A stretch of DNA of 64,000 nucleotides. It comes from Hymenobacter wooponensis (lineage in GTDB: Bacteria > Bacteroidota > Bacteroidia > Cytophagales > Hymenobacteraceae). The notes beneath the pieces are model-generated. The model worked only from the letters and a program-made list of their open reading frames with translations, searched no databases and was not told the origin of the DNA. The position numbers and the translations under genes were made by a program. Positions 7,586-18,603 of the stretch are shown here, in pieces (position 1 is the stretch's first letter; the number at the start of each line of letters is the position of its first letter). The stretch lies in NCBI RefSeq assembly GCF_004745865.1, contig NZ_SRKZ01000003.1, positions 310,001 through 374,000 of the forward strand, read 5' to 3'.

Positions 7586-8398
7586 ATGAGCCTCCACTCC
7601 TCTTTTTTAGGTTTTGCCAGCGTTTTACTGTTGGCTGCTCCCGCCGCTATTGCTCAAGATCAGCCCACTCAGCCCGTAGAAGGTGCCCGCCCGTTTGGGC
7701 TTACTGACCGCATGGAGGTGGTGTATCAGCTGCAAGATGCAAAGGGCAAACCACTGGGGGTTATCCGCAACCGGGTGGTAAACTTTGGCACTGAGCAGAA
7801 TAAGAAACAGACAATTACTACAACTACTGCCCTGCTGAAAAGCGGCTCTTATGATGCCAAAAACAAGCTGGTAAATCTGCAAGACCTTCGCTACATGTGC
7901 CGGCAGGATACGTGTTTTACTGATGGCAGCAGCGAATTAGATCAAGAAAGCCTGCGTTCCTTCAGAGACCGGCGCTTTAGCTACGAGCCCGTCCCGTTGG
8001 CGTGGCCTAATACCGCTACCGTAGGCTCTATTCTGCCATCGGGCGGCGTCACGGTGCAGGTCAGCAGCACCGCCGTAGATATTGCCCGCGTGTACACTAC
8101 CGTCAAAAACCGCAAGGTGGTGAGTGGCCTAGAGACGGTCACTACCCCTGCCGGTAGCTTTCAGTGCTATAAAGTAGAGTCGGAGCGGGAAAGTGGCACC
8201 GCCGCCCGCGCCGATCTTGTGCTGCGTAATGGCCAACGGGTAGTAGATTACTACTCCCCAGAAGTAGGCCTAGTCAAGACGGAATATTATGACAAGAAAG
8301 GTAAGTTAGAACACGTTCGGCTCCTGATTATGCGGCACGGCTCTAGTGCAGAAGTTACTGAGCCTCTGAAACAAAAGGTTAAAACCAAGATTAAATAA
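7586..8398 (+). CDS. Secreted DUF3108/TapB-like protein
   Basis: The 270-residue protein has a signal peptide (LGFASVLLLAAPAAIAQ). The mature part is beta-rich: YQLQDAKGKPLGVIRNRV, the paired cysteines MCRQDTCF, then TTPAGSFQCYKVESE and VVDYYSPEVGLVKTEYYD. The last block (T-P-A-G-x-F-x-C-Y-x-V followed by Y-x-P-x-x-G-x-V) is the hallmark of DUF3108/TapB-like periplasmic proteins in Bacteroidota, which are predicted LolA-like beta folds. Function in the family is unclear. The gene lies 25 bases upstream of the DUF4920 lipoprotein gene with no terminator between, so the two are probably co-transcribed. Confidence 0.72.
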   Translation: MSLHSSFLGFASVLLLAAPAAIAQDQPTQPVEGARPFGLTDRMEVVYQLQDAKGKPLGVIRNRVVNFGTEQNKKQTITTTTALLKSGSYDAKNKLVNLQDLRYMCRQDTCFTDGSSELDQESLRSFRDRRFSYEPVPLAWPNTATVGSILPSGGVTVQVSSTAVDIARVYTTVKNRKVVSGLETVTTPAGSFQCYKVESERESGTAARADLVLRNGQRVVDYYSPEVGLVKTEYYDKKGKLEHVRLLIMRHGSSAEVTEPLKQKVKTKIK

Positions 8399-8423
8399 TC
8401 ATACCTCCCTTTTTTCCCTGCCT

Positions 8424-8942
8424 ATGCTCCGCAACGTGTTACGTAACGTTTTTGCCTCAGCCATGGTGCTGCTATCTTTGGCGGCCTGCCAGTCGTCGCC
8501 GGAAACGGCCGCTACGCAAGAACCAGCCGCTTCTACCACGCCTGCTATTACGGGTAAAACCTACGGGGCCCCTATCAGTGCTACCGGTGCCCTACCTATT
8601 GCCACGCTGCAGCAAGCCCTCGGGAACAAAGACTCAGCCCAAGTGAAGCTCGTTGGTACCGCCGATGCTGTTTGTCAGGCCAAGGGCTGCTGGCTGACGA
8701 TGAAAACCAAAGATGGGCAGCCTATGCGGGTGCGGTTTAAGGAATATGCTTTCTTCGTTCCGAAGGACATTGTGGGCAAAACGGTAGTAGTTAATGGCTG
8801 GGCGCACCGCGAGACTGTGCCGGTTTCCGACCTGCAGCACTACGCACAGGATGCCGGCAAATCCAAGCAAGAGGTAGCGGCCATTACAACACCTGAGCAG
8901 CAGTATACTTTTGAAGCCGACGGCGTGCTAGTGGCTGACTAA
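8424..8942 (+). CDS. DUF4920 lipoprotein
   Basis: The 172-residue protein has a lipoprotein signal ending LLSLAAC with Cys22 as the lipid-anchored residue, then a linker rich in Ala, Thr and Glu. The domain matches DUF4920: YGAPISATGALPIATLQQAL, the cysteine pair AVCQAKGCWLTM, VRFKEYAFFVPKDIVGKTVV, and a closing QYTFEADGVLV. The C-x-x-x-G-C-W motif could bind metal or be redox active, but no activity is established for the family. It is probably co-transcribed with the preceding gene and ends in a terminator. Confidence 0.85.
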   Translation: MLRNVLRNVFASAMVLLSLAACQSSPETAATQEPAASTTPAITGKTYGAPISATGALPIATLQQALGNKDSAQVKLVGTADAVCQAKGCWLTMKTKDGQPMRVRFKEYAFFVPKDIVGKTVVVNGWAHRETVPVSDLQHYAQDAGKSKQEVAAITTPEQQYTFEADGVLVAD

Positions 8943-8963
8943 CCCATGGGCATGGCCTTCCAC

Positions 8964-9007
8964 AGCCCCCAGTTCCCCTACTAATAACGGAGGAGCTGGG
9001 GGCTTTT
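8964..9007 (+). terminator. Terminator after the DUF4920 gene
   Basis: AGCCCCCAG pairs with CTGGGGGCT, followed by TTTT. The loop of about 23 bases contains further partial pairing. Confidence 0.8.
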
Positions 9008-9168
9008 CATGCTAACTAAGTTCACGGCTCTAGGCCACTATTGGGTCAAAAGCAGAGCAGCTAGGCCACGATAAAAGCAGGCTAGATGAAACGGACAGGC
9101 GCTCAATTCGTAGCTTGCGGAAGCGTTGTTGGGCGTTGCTCCTTGGAGTTTCGCTGCCAGCGTTGTAA

Positions 9169-11358
<2,190 letters not shown>

Positions 11359-11504
11359 CTCCCCCTGGAAATCCCGGCGTGTGTGCTAGTTGGCCTACTG
11401 CTAGACTAGCCCATACACGCCGGGAACATTCCCCCGCACAGACCAGTTACCATTCGCCAGCGGCAGCCACACTACTTCCCCGCTCCCGCCTACCTGTCTT
11501 CCCT

Positions 11505-11948
11505 ATGCTTCGCTCCGTTCTTATAGCCTCTGCGTTCTTCTTGGCCGCCACTTGTGCCTTTGCACAGGGCCAAACTCAGCCTGGGGCTACTGCCCCAACG
11601 CCTGCAGTTGCTGCGCCCTCCACGGTTACTGCCCCTTCGGTGCCGGTAACTCCCATATCCGCGGTACAGCAGGCGCTGGCACAACCGGGCGTAGTGCTAC
11701 TTGACGTGCGTACCCCGGAAGAGTTTGCGGCCGGCCACCTAAGCAATGCGCGGAATGTAAACTTCCGGGCCACTGATTTTGCTACTCAGGTAAGCCAGCT
11801 CGACCCCTCCAAAACCTATGTACTGTACTGCGCCTCCGGCAACCGAAGTGGCAAGGCTGCGGTGTTGTTCCAGGATAAAGGCTTTAAGAACGTCATCAAC
11901 GCCGGTGCCTTTAAGACGCTGCAGCAAAGTGGGCTGAAGACGGAATAA
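11505..11948 (+). CDS. Periplasmic rhodanese-like sulfurtransferase
   Basis: The 147-residue protein has a signal peptide (LIASAFFLAATCAFAQ) and a ~30-residue Ala/Pro/Thr linker, then one rhodanese domain from residue 51 (ISAVQQALAQPGVVLLDVRT, PEEFAAGHLSNARNV). The active-site loop is YCASGNRSGKA with Cys109 as the persulfide-forming residue, so the domain should be active. Such exported single-domain rhodaneses handle sulfane sulfur or thiol redox, but the substrate is not evident here. The ATG at 11505 starts the signal peptide; the frame is open further upstream, but that stretch has no signal sequence. The next small gene starts six bases after this stop. Confidence 0.9.
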   Translation: MLRSVLIASAFFLAATCAFAQGQTQPGATAPTPAVAAPSTVTAPSVPVTPISAVQQALAQPGVVLLDVRTPEEFAAGHLSNARNVNFRATDFATQVSQLDPSKTYVLYCASGNRSGKAAVLFQDKGFKNVINAGAFKTLQQSGLKTE

Positions 11949-11953
11949 GCTGC

Positions 11954-12259
11954 ATGGTGCAGTTTTTTCCCAGCCGTTGGGTGGGTAACCAGTGGCCTAG
12001 CATTGAGATGGAACCAGTTGAAACCATTCTGTTTCAATTGGTGCTGTGCTATTTGGCTGATAGCTATCAGTTTCAGCTGCCGCCTCTGGTACACACGCTA
12101 GATGGGTGCTTCGCCGACTTTGAGCTACTAGGCGTTGAGGCCAGCCTAGACCTTGATAACTGGAGCTTATCATTTGCCTGTCCTGACGAAGCAGTCCGCG
12201 ACCAAGTTCTCCTGACCTTGCAAGAACTACCTCCCGACTTCTTTGAGTTGATCAAATAA
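11954..12259 (+). CDS. Hypothetical small acidic protein
   Basis: A 101-residue protein if started at the ATG at 11954, or 83 residues from the ATG at 12008 (MEPVETILFQLVLCYLAD). It is acidic and leucine-rich with no signal peptide or membrane segment, and ends LTLQELPPDFFELIK. It follows the rhodanese gene by six bases without a terminator and is followed by a strong one, so it closes that operon. I do not recognise a family. Composition and codon use look like a real gene. Confidence 0.65.
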   Translation: MVQFFPSRWVGNQWPSIEMEPVETILFQLVLCYLADSYQFQLPPLVHTLDGCFADFELLGVEASLDLDNWSLSFACPDEAVRDQVLLTLQELPPDFFELIK

Positions 12260-12299
12260 AAAAGCCCCACCATCTACTCAGATGGTGGGGCTTTTTTTA
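12258..12299. terminator. Bidirectional terminator between convergent genes
   Basis: AAAAAAGCCCCACCATCT pairs with AGATGGTGGGGCTTTTTT around a four-base loop, with A and T tracts on both sides. It separates the plus-strand gene ending at 12259 from the minus-strand gene ending at 12343. Confidence 0.92.
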
Positions 12300-12342
12300 T
12301 TCAATATCGTAGCGTGAGCCGCGAAGTCCGTGCAGTACTGGT

Positions 12343-13269
12343 CTAGAAGCTTTGTACGATGCTGTTGTGCAGGGTGCGGGGGCTCCAGTAGCCGCTGGCA
12401 ATAATCCGGCGGATGGTGAACAGCGGGTCCTGCTGGTCGCGCTTCTCGGCTAGCACGAAGGCGGCGTCCATGCCGCGCTTCTTCAGCTCGGGGAAAGCCT
12501 CGGGGTTCCAGAGGCCGAAGGGGTAGGCGAAGTAGTTGATTTTCTTGCCGGTAATCTCCTCCAGCTGTTTGGTGGGCTTTTCAATCTGCGTAACCCAATC
12601 CTGGCCCTGATATTTCTTCACATTGTGGTGGTCCCAGGTGTGCGAGCCGATGATGTTGCCTTCATCAGAAAGCTGCTTCACCTGCGCCTTGGTCATGTAG
12701 TTGGGGCGGCCTAGGCTCACGGTCATTACAAAATACACGGCCTTGTACCCGTACTTGTCCAGCGTAGGCCGGGCAATAGTAAACTGGTCAAGGTCAGTAT
12801 CGTCGAAGGTGAGCATAATGGGCTTGCTTGGCAGCGGGGCCCCCGTGGTAAGGTAGGCAAACAGCTGATCGGGCAGGATAGCATGGTAGCCCGAGTCGGC
12901 CAGCATTTTAATCTGAGCCTTAAACTGCTCAACTGGCACGATATAGTCTTTAGCCCCTTTTGAGTCCTTGGCGCGCCAGTCGCGTATCTGGTGGTAGCAC
13001 AGGATAGGCACCTGGGGCCGGGCCAGGATGGTGGCGGCATCGGCCCGCTTGCTGGCCGGAATAGTAGCCGGGCTGCCCGTACTGATGTCGGCGGCGGTAG
13101 CGTTGCCGGCCGTGGTAATAGTGGCTGTAGAAGCCGAATCAGCCGCAATGGCGGTGGCAGAGGCTGCGTTTTCGGCAGCAGTGGCCGTTTTGGCGTCGTT
13201 ACAGGCCGACAGGCCGCTGAGCGTGGCGATGGTGGCAGCAGCCAGCAACGGGTAATAAGTAAACTTCAT
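12343..13269 (-). CDS. Polysaccharide deacetylase (NodB-type) lipoprotein
   Basis: The 308-residue protein has a lipoprotein signal (LLAAATIATLSGLSAC, Cys23) and a ~60-residue Ala/Thr/Ser-rich linker, then a carbohydrate esterase family 4 domain. Motif 1 is MLTFDDTDLDQF, giving the catalytic base and metal Asp. Motif 2 is SHTWDHHN, the HxxxH metal ligands. Motif 3 is AYPFGLW. These enzymes remove N-acetyl groups from chitin-like polymers, peptidoglycan or exopolysaccharide. The lipid anchor and linker suggest action at the outer membrane or periplasm. The start at 13269 begins the signal sequence. It diverges from dapA across about 125 bases. Confidence 0.92.
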   Translation of the reverse strand: MKFTYYPLLAAATIATLSGLSACNDAKTATAAENAASATAIAADSASTATITTAGNATAADISTGSPATIPASKRADAATILARPQVPILCYHQIRDWRAKDSKGAKDYIVPVEQFKAQIKMLADSGYHAILPDQLFAYLTTGAPLPSKPIMLTFDDTDLDQFTIARPTLDKYGYKAVYFVMTVSLGRPNYMTKAQVKQLSDEGNIIGSHTWDHHNVKKYQGQDWVTQIEKPTKQLEEITGKKINYFAYPFGLWNPEAFPELKKRGMDAAFVLAEKRDQQDPLFTIRRIIASGYWSPRTLHNSIVQSF

Positions 13270-13393
13270 GAATTGGGTTAACACGACCGGCCTTGGTAAG
13301 CCGAACTTTTGAAGGAAACGAGCTGACCTTCGCCGTCGGCATAGTACCTTCGTTGCGGGTCTTCCCATTACAAATCAACCGCTAATTTCCCGC

Positions 13394-14263
13394 ATGGACA
13401 AACTCCGTGGCACTGGCGTAGCCCTCGTTACTCCCTTCACTCCTACCACCGATTGCGCCGTCGACTTCGACGCCCTGCGCCGCCTCGTCGACTTTACCAT
13501 CGATGGAGGTGTTGAATACCTTGTTATTAACGGCACCACTGCCGAGTCGCCGACCCTCACCACCGAAGAAAAGGCTGAAATTCTGCGCGTAGTGCGTGAG
13601 CAAGCCGCTAACCGTGTGCCGCTGGTGTACGGTATTGGAGGCAATGATACGGCCGCCGTGGTCCGTACCATTCAGCACACCGACCTTACCGGCATTACGG
13701 CGTTGCTCTCGGCCAGCCCTTATTACAACAAGCCCAGCCAGCGCGGCATCATTGCGCATTATGAGCGCATTGCCGATGCTTCGCCGGTTCCGGTGCTGCT
13801 CTACAACGTACCTGGCCGCACCAGTTCCAACCTTACGGCCGCCACTACCTTGCAGCTTGCGCACCATCCCAACATCATTGGCATTAAGGAAGCCAGCGGT
13901 AACTTAGAGCAGTGCATTGCCATTGCTGCTGCTAAGCCCGAGGACTTCCTCCTGATTTCGGGTGATGACATGATGACCACCTCCTTGATCAGCTTCGGAG
14001 CTATCGGTATCATTTCCGTCCTGGCCAACGCTTTCCCACGCCGCTTCTCCGACATGACTCGCCACGCCTTAACCGGCGACTATAAAGCGGCCAGCAAGCT
14101 ACTGTTCGACTTCGTAGAACTCAACCCGCTGATGTACGAAGAGAGCAACCCCGTGGGCGTAAAAGCAGCTCTAGAGGGCCTAGGCGTGTGCTCTGGCACC
14201 GTGCGCCTCCCCCTCATGGACGCCACAGAGGGGCTGAAAACTCGGATTCAGAAGCTGCTGTAG
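13394..14263 (+). CDS. dapA: 4-hydroxy-tetrahydrodipicolinate synthase
   Basis: A 289-residue TIM-barrel aldolase that condenses pyruvate with aspartate semialdehyde, the first committed step of diaminopimelate and lysine synthesis. The Schiff-base lysine is Lys165 in IGIKEASGN, and Tyr137 in LYNVPGRT is the proton-relay tyrosine. The pyruvate-binding loop reads NGTTAESPTL where most enzymes have GTTGE, a Gly-to-Ala change often seen in Bacteroidota. Length is normal. The nearest genes are unrelated, and a strong terminator follows, so it is transcribed alone. Confidence 0.96.
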   Translation: MDKLRGTGVALVTPFTPTTDCAVDFDALRRLVDFTIDGGVEYLVINGTTAESPTLTTEEKAEILRVVREQAANRVPLVYGIGGNDTAAVVRTIQHTDLTGITALLSASPYYNKPSQRGIIAHYERIADASPVPVLLYNVPGRTSSNLTAATTLQLAHHPNIIGIKEASGNLEQCIAIAAAKPEDFLLISGDDMMTTSLISFGAIGIISVLANAFPRRFSDMTRHALTGDYKAASKLLFDFVELNPLMYEESNPVGVKAALEGLGVCSGTVRLPLMDATEGLKTRIQKLL

Positions 14264-14334
14264 GCCATTACCGTTGTGCGAAAAGGGCCAACGCTAGTAC
14301 TGCTTCGATGGTCCTCTTCTTCTGATGATCTACT

Positions 14335-14375
14335 CAAAAAGCCCTTACTTCTCAGGTAGAAGTAAGGGCTTTTTA
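14335..14375 (+). terminator. Terminator after dapA
   Basis: AAAAAGCCCTTACTTCT pairs with AGAAGTAAGGGCTTTTT. It shares the arm AAGCCCTTACTTC with the terminator at 488-526. Confidence 0.9.
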
Positions 14376-14450
14376 CCTTTTCAAGGGAATGCACAATGGG
14401 CCAGACAAGCTATTTCACTTTACTCAAAATGCTGCAAGGCATCTAGTGGC

Positions 14451-15182
14451 CTACCACCCACTCGCTAGCACATCGGCTACGTGCAGGGTTTTGATGGGCT
14501 TTTTCTCGCGGCGAATGTAGGCATCGAGGTGCATGAGGCAGCTGGTGTCGGTGCTGATGAGGTAATCAGCGCCGGTGGCGAGGGCGTGCTCTACTTTCTG
14601 CTCGGCCATAGCTACGGATATGGCTTCGAACTTCACGGCGAAGGTGCCCCCAAAGCCGCAGCAGGTTTCAGTTTCGGCCATTTCCAGGCGCTCTAGGCCA
14701 GGTACGGCGTCGAGCAACAACCGGGGCGCCTCGCGGATACCGCACTCCCGCAGGGCAGAGCAGGAATCGTGGTAGGTGTACTTCCCCTGCAGGCGGGCCT
14801 GTGGAATGGACTTTACCCCCATCACATCTACCAGAAATTCCGTCATCTCAAATGCCCTCCGCTCCACGCCGTGGTAGCGGCCAGCTTCGGAAGTGCCCTC
14901 AAACAGCTCGGCGTAGGTGTTGCGCACCATTCCGATGCAGGAGGCTGAGGGGCTCACAATGTACCGCTCCTGCTGGGTCGGAAAGTCGTCGAGGAACTTG
15001 CAGGCCACTTCCCGGCTCTGCTCTTTGTAACCGGCGTTGTAGGCGGGCTGCCCACAGCAGGTTTGAGAAGCATTGTAATAAACCTCGCAGCCCACTGCTT
15101 CCAGCACTTTCACCATGTTCATGGCAGTTTCTGGGAACAGCTGATCTACGAAGCAAGGAATAAACAGGTCAACGGCAGGCAT
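14451..15182 (-). CDS. CCG-domain (Fe-S)-binding protein, LutA/LldE-like
   Basis: A 243-residue protein with two CCG (DUF3483-type) domains. The first has IPCFVDQLFP and TCCGQPAYNAG (CCG at 42-44); the second has YHDSCSALRECGI and TCCGFGGTFAVK (CCG at 174-176). This pattern matches LutA/LldE, a subunit of the LutABC L-lactate oxidation complex, and related heterodisulfide reductase subunits. LutB and LutC are not beside it. The neighbour upstream on the same strand is HMG-CoA lyase, 100 bases away, so the two may form a unit. A solitary LutA-like protein could partner a flavoprotein dehydrogenase encoded elsewhere. The start at 15182 is preferred because MPAVDLFIPC is the family start. Confidence 0.88.
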   Translation of the reverse strand: MPAVDLFIPCFVDQLFPETAMNMVKVLEAVGCEVYYNASQTCCGQPAYNAGYKEQSREVACKFLDDFPTQQERYIVSPSASCIGMVRNTYAELFEGTSEAGRYHGVERRAFEMTEFLVDVMGVKSIPQARLQGKYTYHDSCSALRECGIREAPRLLLDAVPGLERLEMAETETCCGFGGTFAVKFEAISVAMAEQKVEHALATGADYLISTDTSCLMHLDAYIRREKKPIKTLHVADVLASGW

Positions 15183-15283
15183 GAGCGACAGATAAGAAAA
15201 TGCTTCGACCGCGGGCAAGGAGTGTGGTAGCCTTATAGGCCACTTGCTCGACTTGTCTCGCTAGTCGGACTGACAAAGTACGG

Positions 15284-16138
15284 TTAATGCCCCGCAAAAA
15301 TTCGCTGGTTCCACTCCAGAGCAACCGTGAGGGCCTCTAAATCGAGAATGGGCTCCTCCTCTACCGTCACCCCAAACTCTATCAGGCGCTCGGTGGGCAT
15401 GTTGCCGGTGAGCTGATCGGCGGCCATGGGGCAGCCGCCATAGCCGCCGAGGGCGCCGTCGAAGTGGCGGCAGCCAGCTTCATAGGCCGCCTGCACTTTC
15501 TCCTGCCAGCTATCGGGGGTAGTATGCAGATGAGCCCCGAAACGGATTCCGGGGAAAGCAGCCGTCAGCTCCCGGAAAGCCGGGCTAATGGTGGCTGGCG
15601 TAGAGGCACCAATAGTATCAGACAGGGCCACAATAGACACCCCCAGGGCGCCGAGCTTCTGCGTAAACTCCCCTAGCACGTTGGGGCTCCACGGGTCGCC
15701 ATAGGGGTTGCCGAAACCCATGCTTAAGTACACCACTTGCTCCTGACCAGTGCGCGCGCAGAGCTCCTGCATGCGGGCTACGTCGTCGAGGGCTTGCGCA
15801 ATGCTCTTGTTGGTGTTCCGCTGCTGGAAGGTTTCGGAAACCGATAAGGGAAAGCCGATGTACCGAATCTGAGGGTGCTGCGCGGCCGTCTCAGCTCCGC
15901 GCAGATTGGCCACAATGGCCAACAGATGCGTACCTGACTGGCCTAGATCAAGCCCGTCGAGTACTTCGGCTGTATCGGCCAGCTGCGGAATAGCCTTCGG
16001 CGACACGAAGGAACCAAAGTCGAGAGTTTGAAAGCCCACTCGCAACAGCGTGTTGAGGTAGGCAATTTTATCGGCAGTGGGGATGAAGGTAGGCCAGCCC
16101 TGCATGGCATCGCGCGGGCATTCGGTGAGGTGGAGCAT
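15284..16138 (-). CDS. Hydroxymethylglutaryl-CoA lyase
   Basis: A 284-residue HMG-CoA lyase that splits HMG-CoA to acetoacetate and acetyl-CoA, the last step of leucine breakdown. It begins LHLTECPRDAMQGW, matching the conserved E-x-x-R-D-x-x-Q metal-binding start. The signature near the C terminus is GALGGYGGCPMA with the catalytic Cys. HLHTTPDSW supplies the HxH metal ligands. The start at 16138 matches the family; an open upstream extension of 37 codons has no family match. Enzymes for the earlier leucine steps are not in the window. Confidence 0.9.
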   Translation of the reverse strand: MLHLTECPRDAMQGWPTFIPTADKIAYLNTLLRVGFQTLDFGSFVSPKAIPQLADTAEVLDGLDLGQSGTHLLAIVANLRGAETAAQHPQIRYIGFPLSVSETFQQRNTNKSIAQALDDVARMQELCARTGQEQVVYLSMGFGNPYGDPWSPNVLGEFTQKLGALGVSIVALSDTIGASTPATISPAFRELTAAFPGIRFGAHLHTTPDSWQEKVQAAYEAGCRHFDGALGGYGGCPMAADQLTGNMPTERLIEFGVTVEEEPILDLEALTVALEWNQRIFAGH

Positions 16139-16320
16139 GGGGTGGGGCTTGATTGGGAGCGTAAAGGTAGCTGTGCCTGCCGACTGTTCGGCAGCCAAGC
16201 ACAGGCCTAGCCTTGGCAGCGGCAGTAGCATAACACGCGACGGAAGCAATCCTTACCGAACTACTAGGCCGCGGCTGGGGTTTATCCTATTACCTATTTA
16301 CAATTGCCTGATCCGTCTCC

Positions 16321-17658
16321 ATGCTGCACCGCCTTCGTGCCCTGCCTGCCGTTTTTTTCGTCCTATTTCTTACCGCCTGTAGCCAAAGTCAAACGCTGCA
16401 GGGTATCTTCCAGAAATCGACTCCTCACGAAGAATATGCCCGCCGACTGCGGCAGGCACGTCTAGATGAAACCGCCTTGGGCCGCGACTGGCTACGCGCT
16501 GCTGAGCAGGCCCTGCACGACTCTCTAACCATCACGCTGCCCTTTCAGGAAAGCGGCTTCTTCCCCGCCGACCGCGCTACGGCCGTGGGGTATTGGTACA
16601 AAGTCCGGAATGGAGAAACGATTCACGTGAGCCTCAAGCTGGCCCCGGGCACCGATGCTCGTGTGTTTCTGGATGCTTTCGAGTTGCGCCCCGCCACTGC
16701 TAAGCCCAATTTACTAGCCTCAGCCGATACCACTGATCTTTCGTTTCGCTACACCGCCGACAACGACCAGCAGCACGTGTTACGCGTGCAGCCGGAGCTG
16801 CTCCGGGCCGGCCGCTACACGCTGCGCGTGCAACGGGAGCCCAGCCTAAGCTTTCCGGTGCGCGGGAAGAATGATGCGGCCGTGGGCAGCTTCTGGGGTT
16901 CCGACCGTGACGGTGGAGCCCGTCGCCACGAGGGAATTGATATTTTTGCCAAGCGCGGCACTCCCGCTATTGCAGCCGCCGACGGATTTATTACCCGAGT
17001 CAACGAAACCAACCTGGGTGGCCTAGTGGTCTGGCTAGCCGATAGTGAGCACGGCCAACACCTATACTATGCCCACCTTGACAAACAACTGGTACAACCG
17101 GGCCAGCGGGTGCGCATTGGCGATACGCTAGGCCTGGTGGGCAACACGGGCAATGCCCGTACTACCACCCCACATCTGCACTTTGGTGTTTACCGTAGTG
17201 GCCGCGGGGCTGTTGACCCGTTTCCGTTCGTGCGCCGCCCAGATGTGTTACCGGCGGCTCCGCGGGTAGCCCCCGAGCGTCTAGGCCAGTGGGTACGGGC
17301 CAAAGATCCGCGCCTACAATTGCACCGTAGCCCTGTAGCTAAAAGCGCCACCGTGGCCACTACGGCTAAGCCAACGCCCCTGCTGGTGCTGGGTGTAACC
17401 TCTGATTGGCTGCGAGTACAGCTCCCTACCGGCCGTACTGGCTATGTTCCATCACGCACGGTGCTTAAGGCTGAGCCCCTACGGCGGGAAGCATTGGCAA
17501 CGGCCGCCGACATGTACGCCCTGCCCCAGGCCAATGCCCAGGCACTCGACTTGCTTCCTGCCAAAACCACGGTGGCTGTGCTGGGCGAATTTGGGGGGTA
17601 CCGCCTCGTGCGCCGCACGAATGGCCGAGTGGGGTGGCTGGCCCCTACGGCTTCCTAG
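16321..17658 (+). CDS. M23 peptidase lipoprotein with SH3-like repeats
   Basis: The 445-residue protein has a lipoprotein signal (FFVLFLTAC, Cys20), then a ~170-residue beta-rich N-terminal part, an M23/LytM domain (about residues 180-310), and a C-terminal SH3b-like region. Zinc ligands are His and Asp in RRHEGIDIF and the last His of PHLHFGVY. The SH3-like part has DWLRVQLPTGRTGYVPSRTV and a weaker second copy near the end (GEFGGYRLVRRTNGRVGWL). The protein should cut peptidoglycan cross-links from an outer-membrane or periplasmic anchor. Two hairpin terminators follow. Confidence 0.92.
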   Translation: MLHRLRALPAVFFVLFLTACSQSQTLQGIFQKSTPHEEYARRLRQARLDETALGRDWLRAAEQALHDSLTITLPFQESGFFPADRATAVGYWYKVRNGETIHVSLKLAPGTDARVFLDAFELRPATAKPNLLASADTTDLSFRYTADNDQQHVLRVQPELLRAGRYTLRVQREPSLSFPVRGKNDAAVGSFWGSDRDGGARRHEGIDIFAKRGTPAIAAADGFITRVNETNLGGLVVWLADSEHGQHLYYAHLDKQLVQPGQRVRIGDTLGLVGNTGNARTTTPHLHFGVYRSGRGAVDPFPFVRRPDVLPAAPRVAPERLGQWVRAKDPRLQLHRSPVAKSATVATTAKPTPLLVLGVTSDWLRVQLPTGRTGYVPSRTVLKAEPLRREALATAADMYALPQANAQALDLLPAKTTVAVLGEFGGYRLVRRTNGRVGWLAPTAS

Positions 17659-17746
17659 GCCTCTCCCACAAAAAACAATTCATTCTTTGAAGCTTCATGC
17701 TGCGTTCATGCAGCGGCTCGTAGGTTTGAACCGGTGATTGGAGTAC

Positions 17747-17790
17747 AACGCGGTGTAGCTTTTCTCAAGGGGAGCTGCACCGCGTTTTCC
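17747..17790 (+). terminator. First terminator after the M23 peptidase gene
   Basis: AACGCGGTGTAGCT pairs with AGCTGCACCGCGTT with one G-U pair, followed by a short T-rich tail. Confidence 0.7.
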
Positions 17791-17825
17791 GTTTCGGCCC
17801 AGCCCCACGCCTTGCGCCCCCGTGC

Positions 17826-17873
17826 AAACACAGAAAAAGCCTGGCTACCAGTAGCCAGGCTTTTTCTGTGTTT
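17826..17873. terminator. Bidirectional terminator, perfect 23-bp arms
   Basis: Two perfect 23-bp arms (17826-17848 and 17851-17873) are separated by only CA. The core is AGCCTGGCTAC, with A and T tracts built into the arms, so it works in both directions between convergent genes. Confidence 0.9.
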
Positions 17874-17890
17874 ACAGTTCTGAAGTTATC

Positions 17891-18493
17891 CTACTCGGCT
17901 ACTACTACCGCTCGGCTGAGCTTCTTGGAGTACGCCAGCCGACGCTCGCGGCCACCTGAACCAACATAATCGAAGCCAACGGCGCGGGCATCCTCTTTCA
18001 CACTGCTCCACGATTGCACATCAACGTTTTCAGGCTGCACTGATGTCTTCGGAATAGCAGGCTGAACGAAACGGTCGTCGCGGAAAAAGCTGTTCATCCC
18101 CTGCAGAATGGCAATTTCCTTATCACGGGTTGTTGCCGCCTGAGGGTCGGCTAGATCCCGTTCGTTAATCAGTGCCGAAGCAGGCATTATCTCTTTACGC
18201 AGAGTATCGCCCTTGCTGCTCAGGATGATAAAGTTAGCCTGGGCCGTAGCAATCTTCGTTCCGCGCAATTGCAGGATGAAGCTGTCCTTGGTTTTGGTGT
18301 TAGAGAAATAGTGCGCGGCATTTACCGTGCGCAACACGCTCCGCTCCGACAGCCGGGAGCGGCTACCTTCCGGCGCGGGCGTAAACACTTTTTGGGCGTT
18401 TTTGGAAGTCCCCACTTCACGCTCTGTGTTGATACACGAGGTAGTTTGCACCAGTAACAGAGCGCCGGCAACGGGGAGTATATATTTTTTCAT
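17891..18493 (-). CDS. Hypothetical lipoprotein
   Basis: The 200-residue protein starts MKKYILPVAGALLLVQ and has a lipobox-like TTSC at about residue 20, so it is probably lipid anchored. The body has HYFSNTKTKDSFILQLRGTK and a polar C-terminal part ending LSRAVVVAE, with no recognised domain. The start at 18493 begins the signal sequence. It shares a terminator with the M23 peptidase gene and is transcribed alone. I cannot assign a role. Confidence 0.72.
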   Translation of the reverse strand: MKKYILPVAGALLLVQTTSCINTEREVGTSKNAQKVFTPAPEGSRSRLSERSVLRTVNAAHYFSNTKTKDSFILQLRGTKIATAQANFIILSSKGDTLRKEIMPASALINERDLADPQAATTRDKEIAILQGMNSFFRDDRFVQPAIPKTSVQPENVDVQSWSSVKEDARAVGFDYVGSGGRERRLAYSKKLSRAVVVAE

Positions 18494-18603
18494 TTGTGAT
18501 ACGTCAACCATCTTTCAGTTCGCCAAAGTACGAATCATCCCGACAGATAAGAACATAGTCGGGTGGCCTAGCCATTATTATACCAGAGGAGTTTAGTTCG
18601 ACC

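Noticed and set aside
7332..7589. An 85-codon frame ending in ATGA with the next gene
   Set aside because: Arg/Pro-rich start and no recognisable domain; it covers the expected promoter region of 7586-8398.
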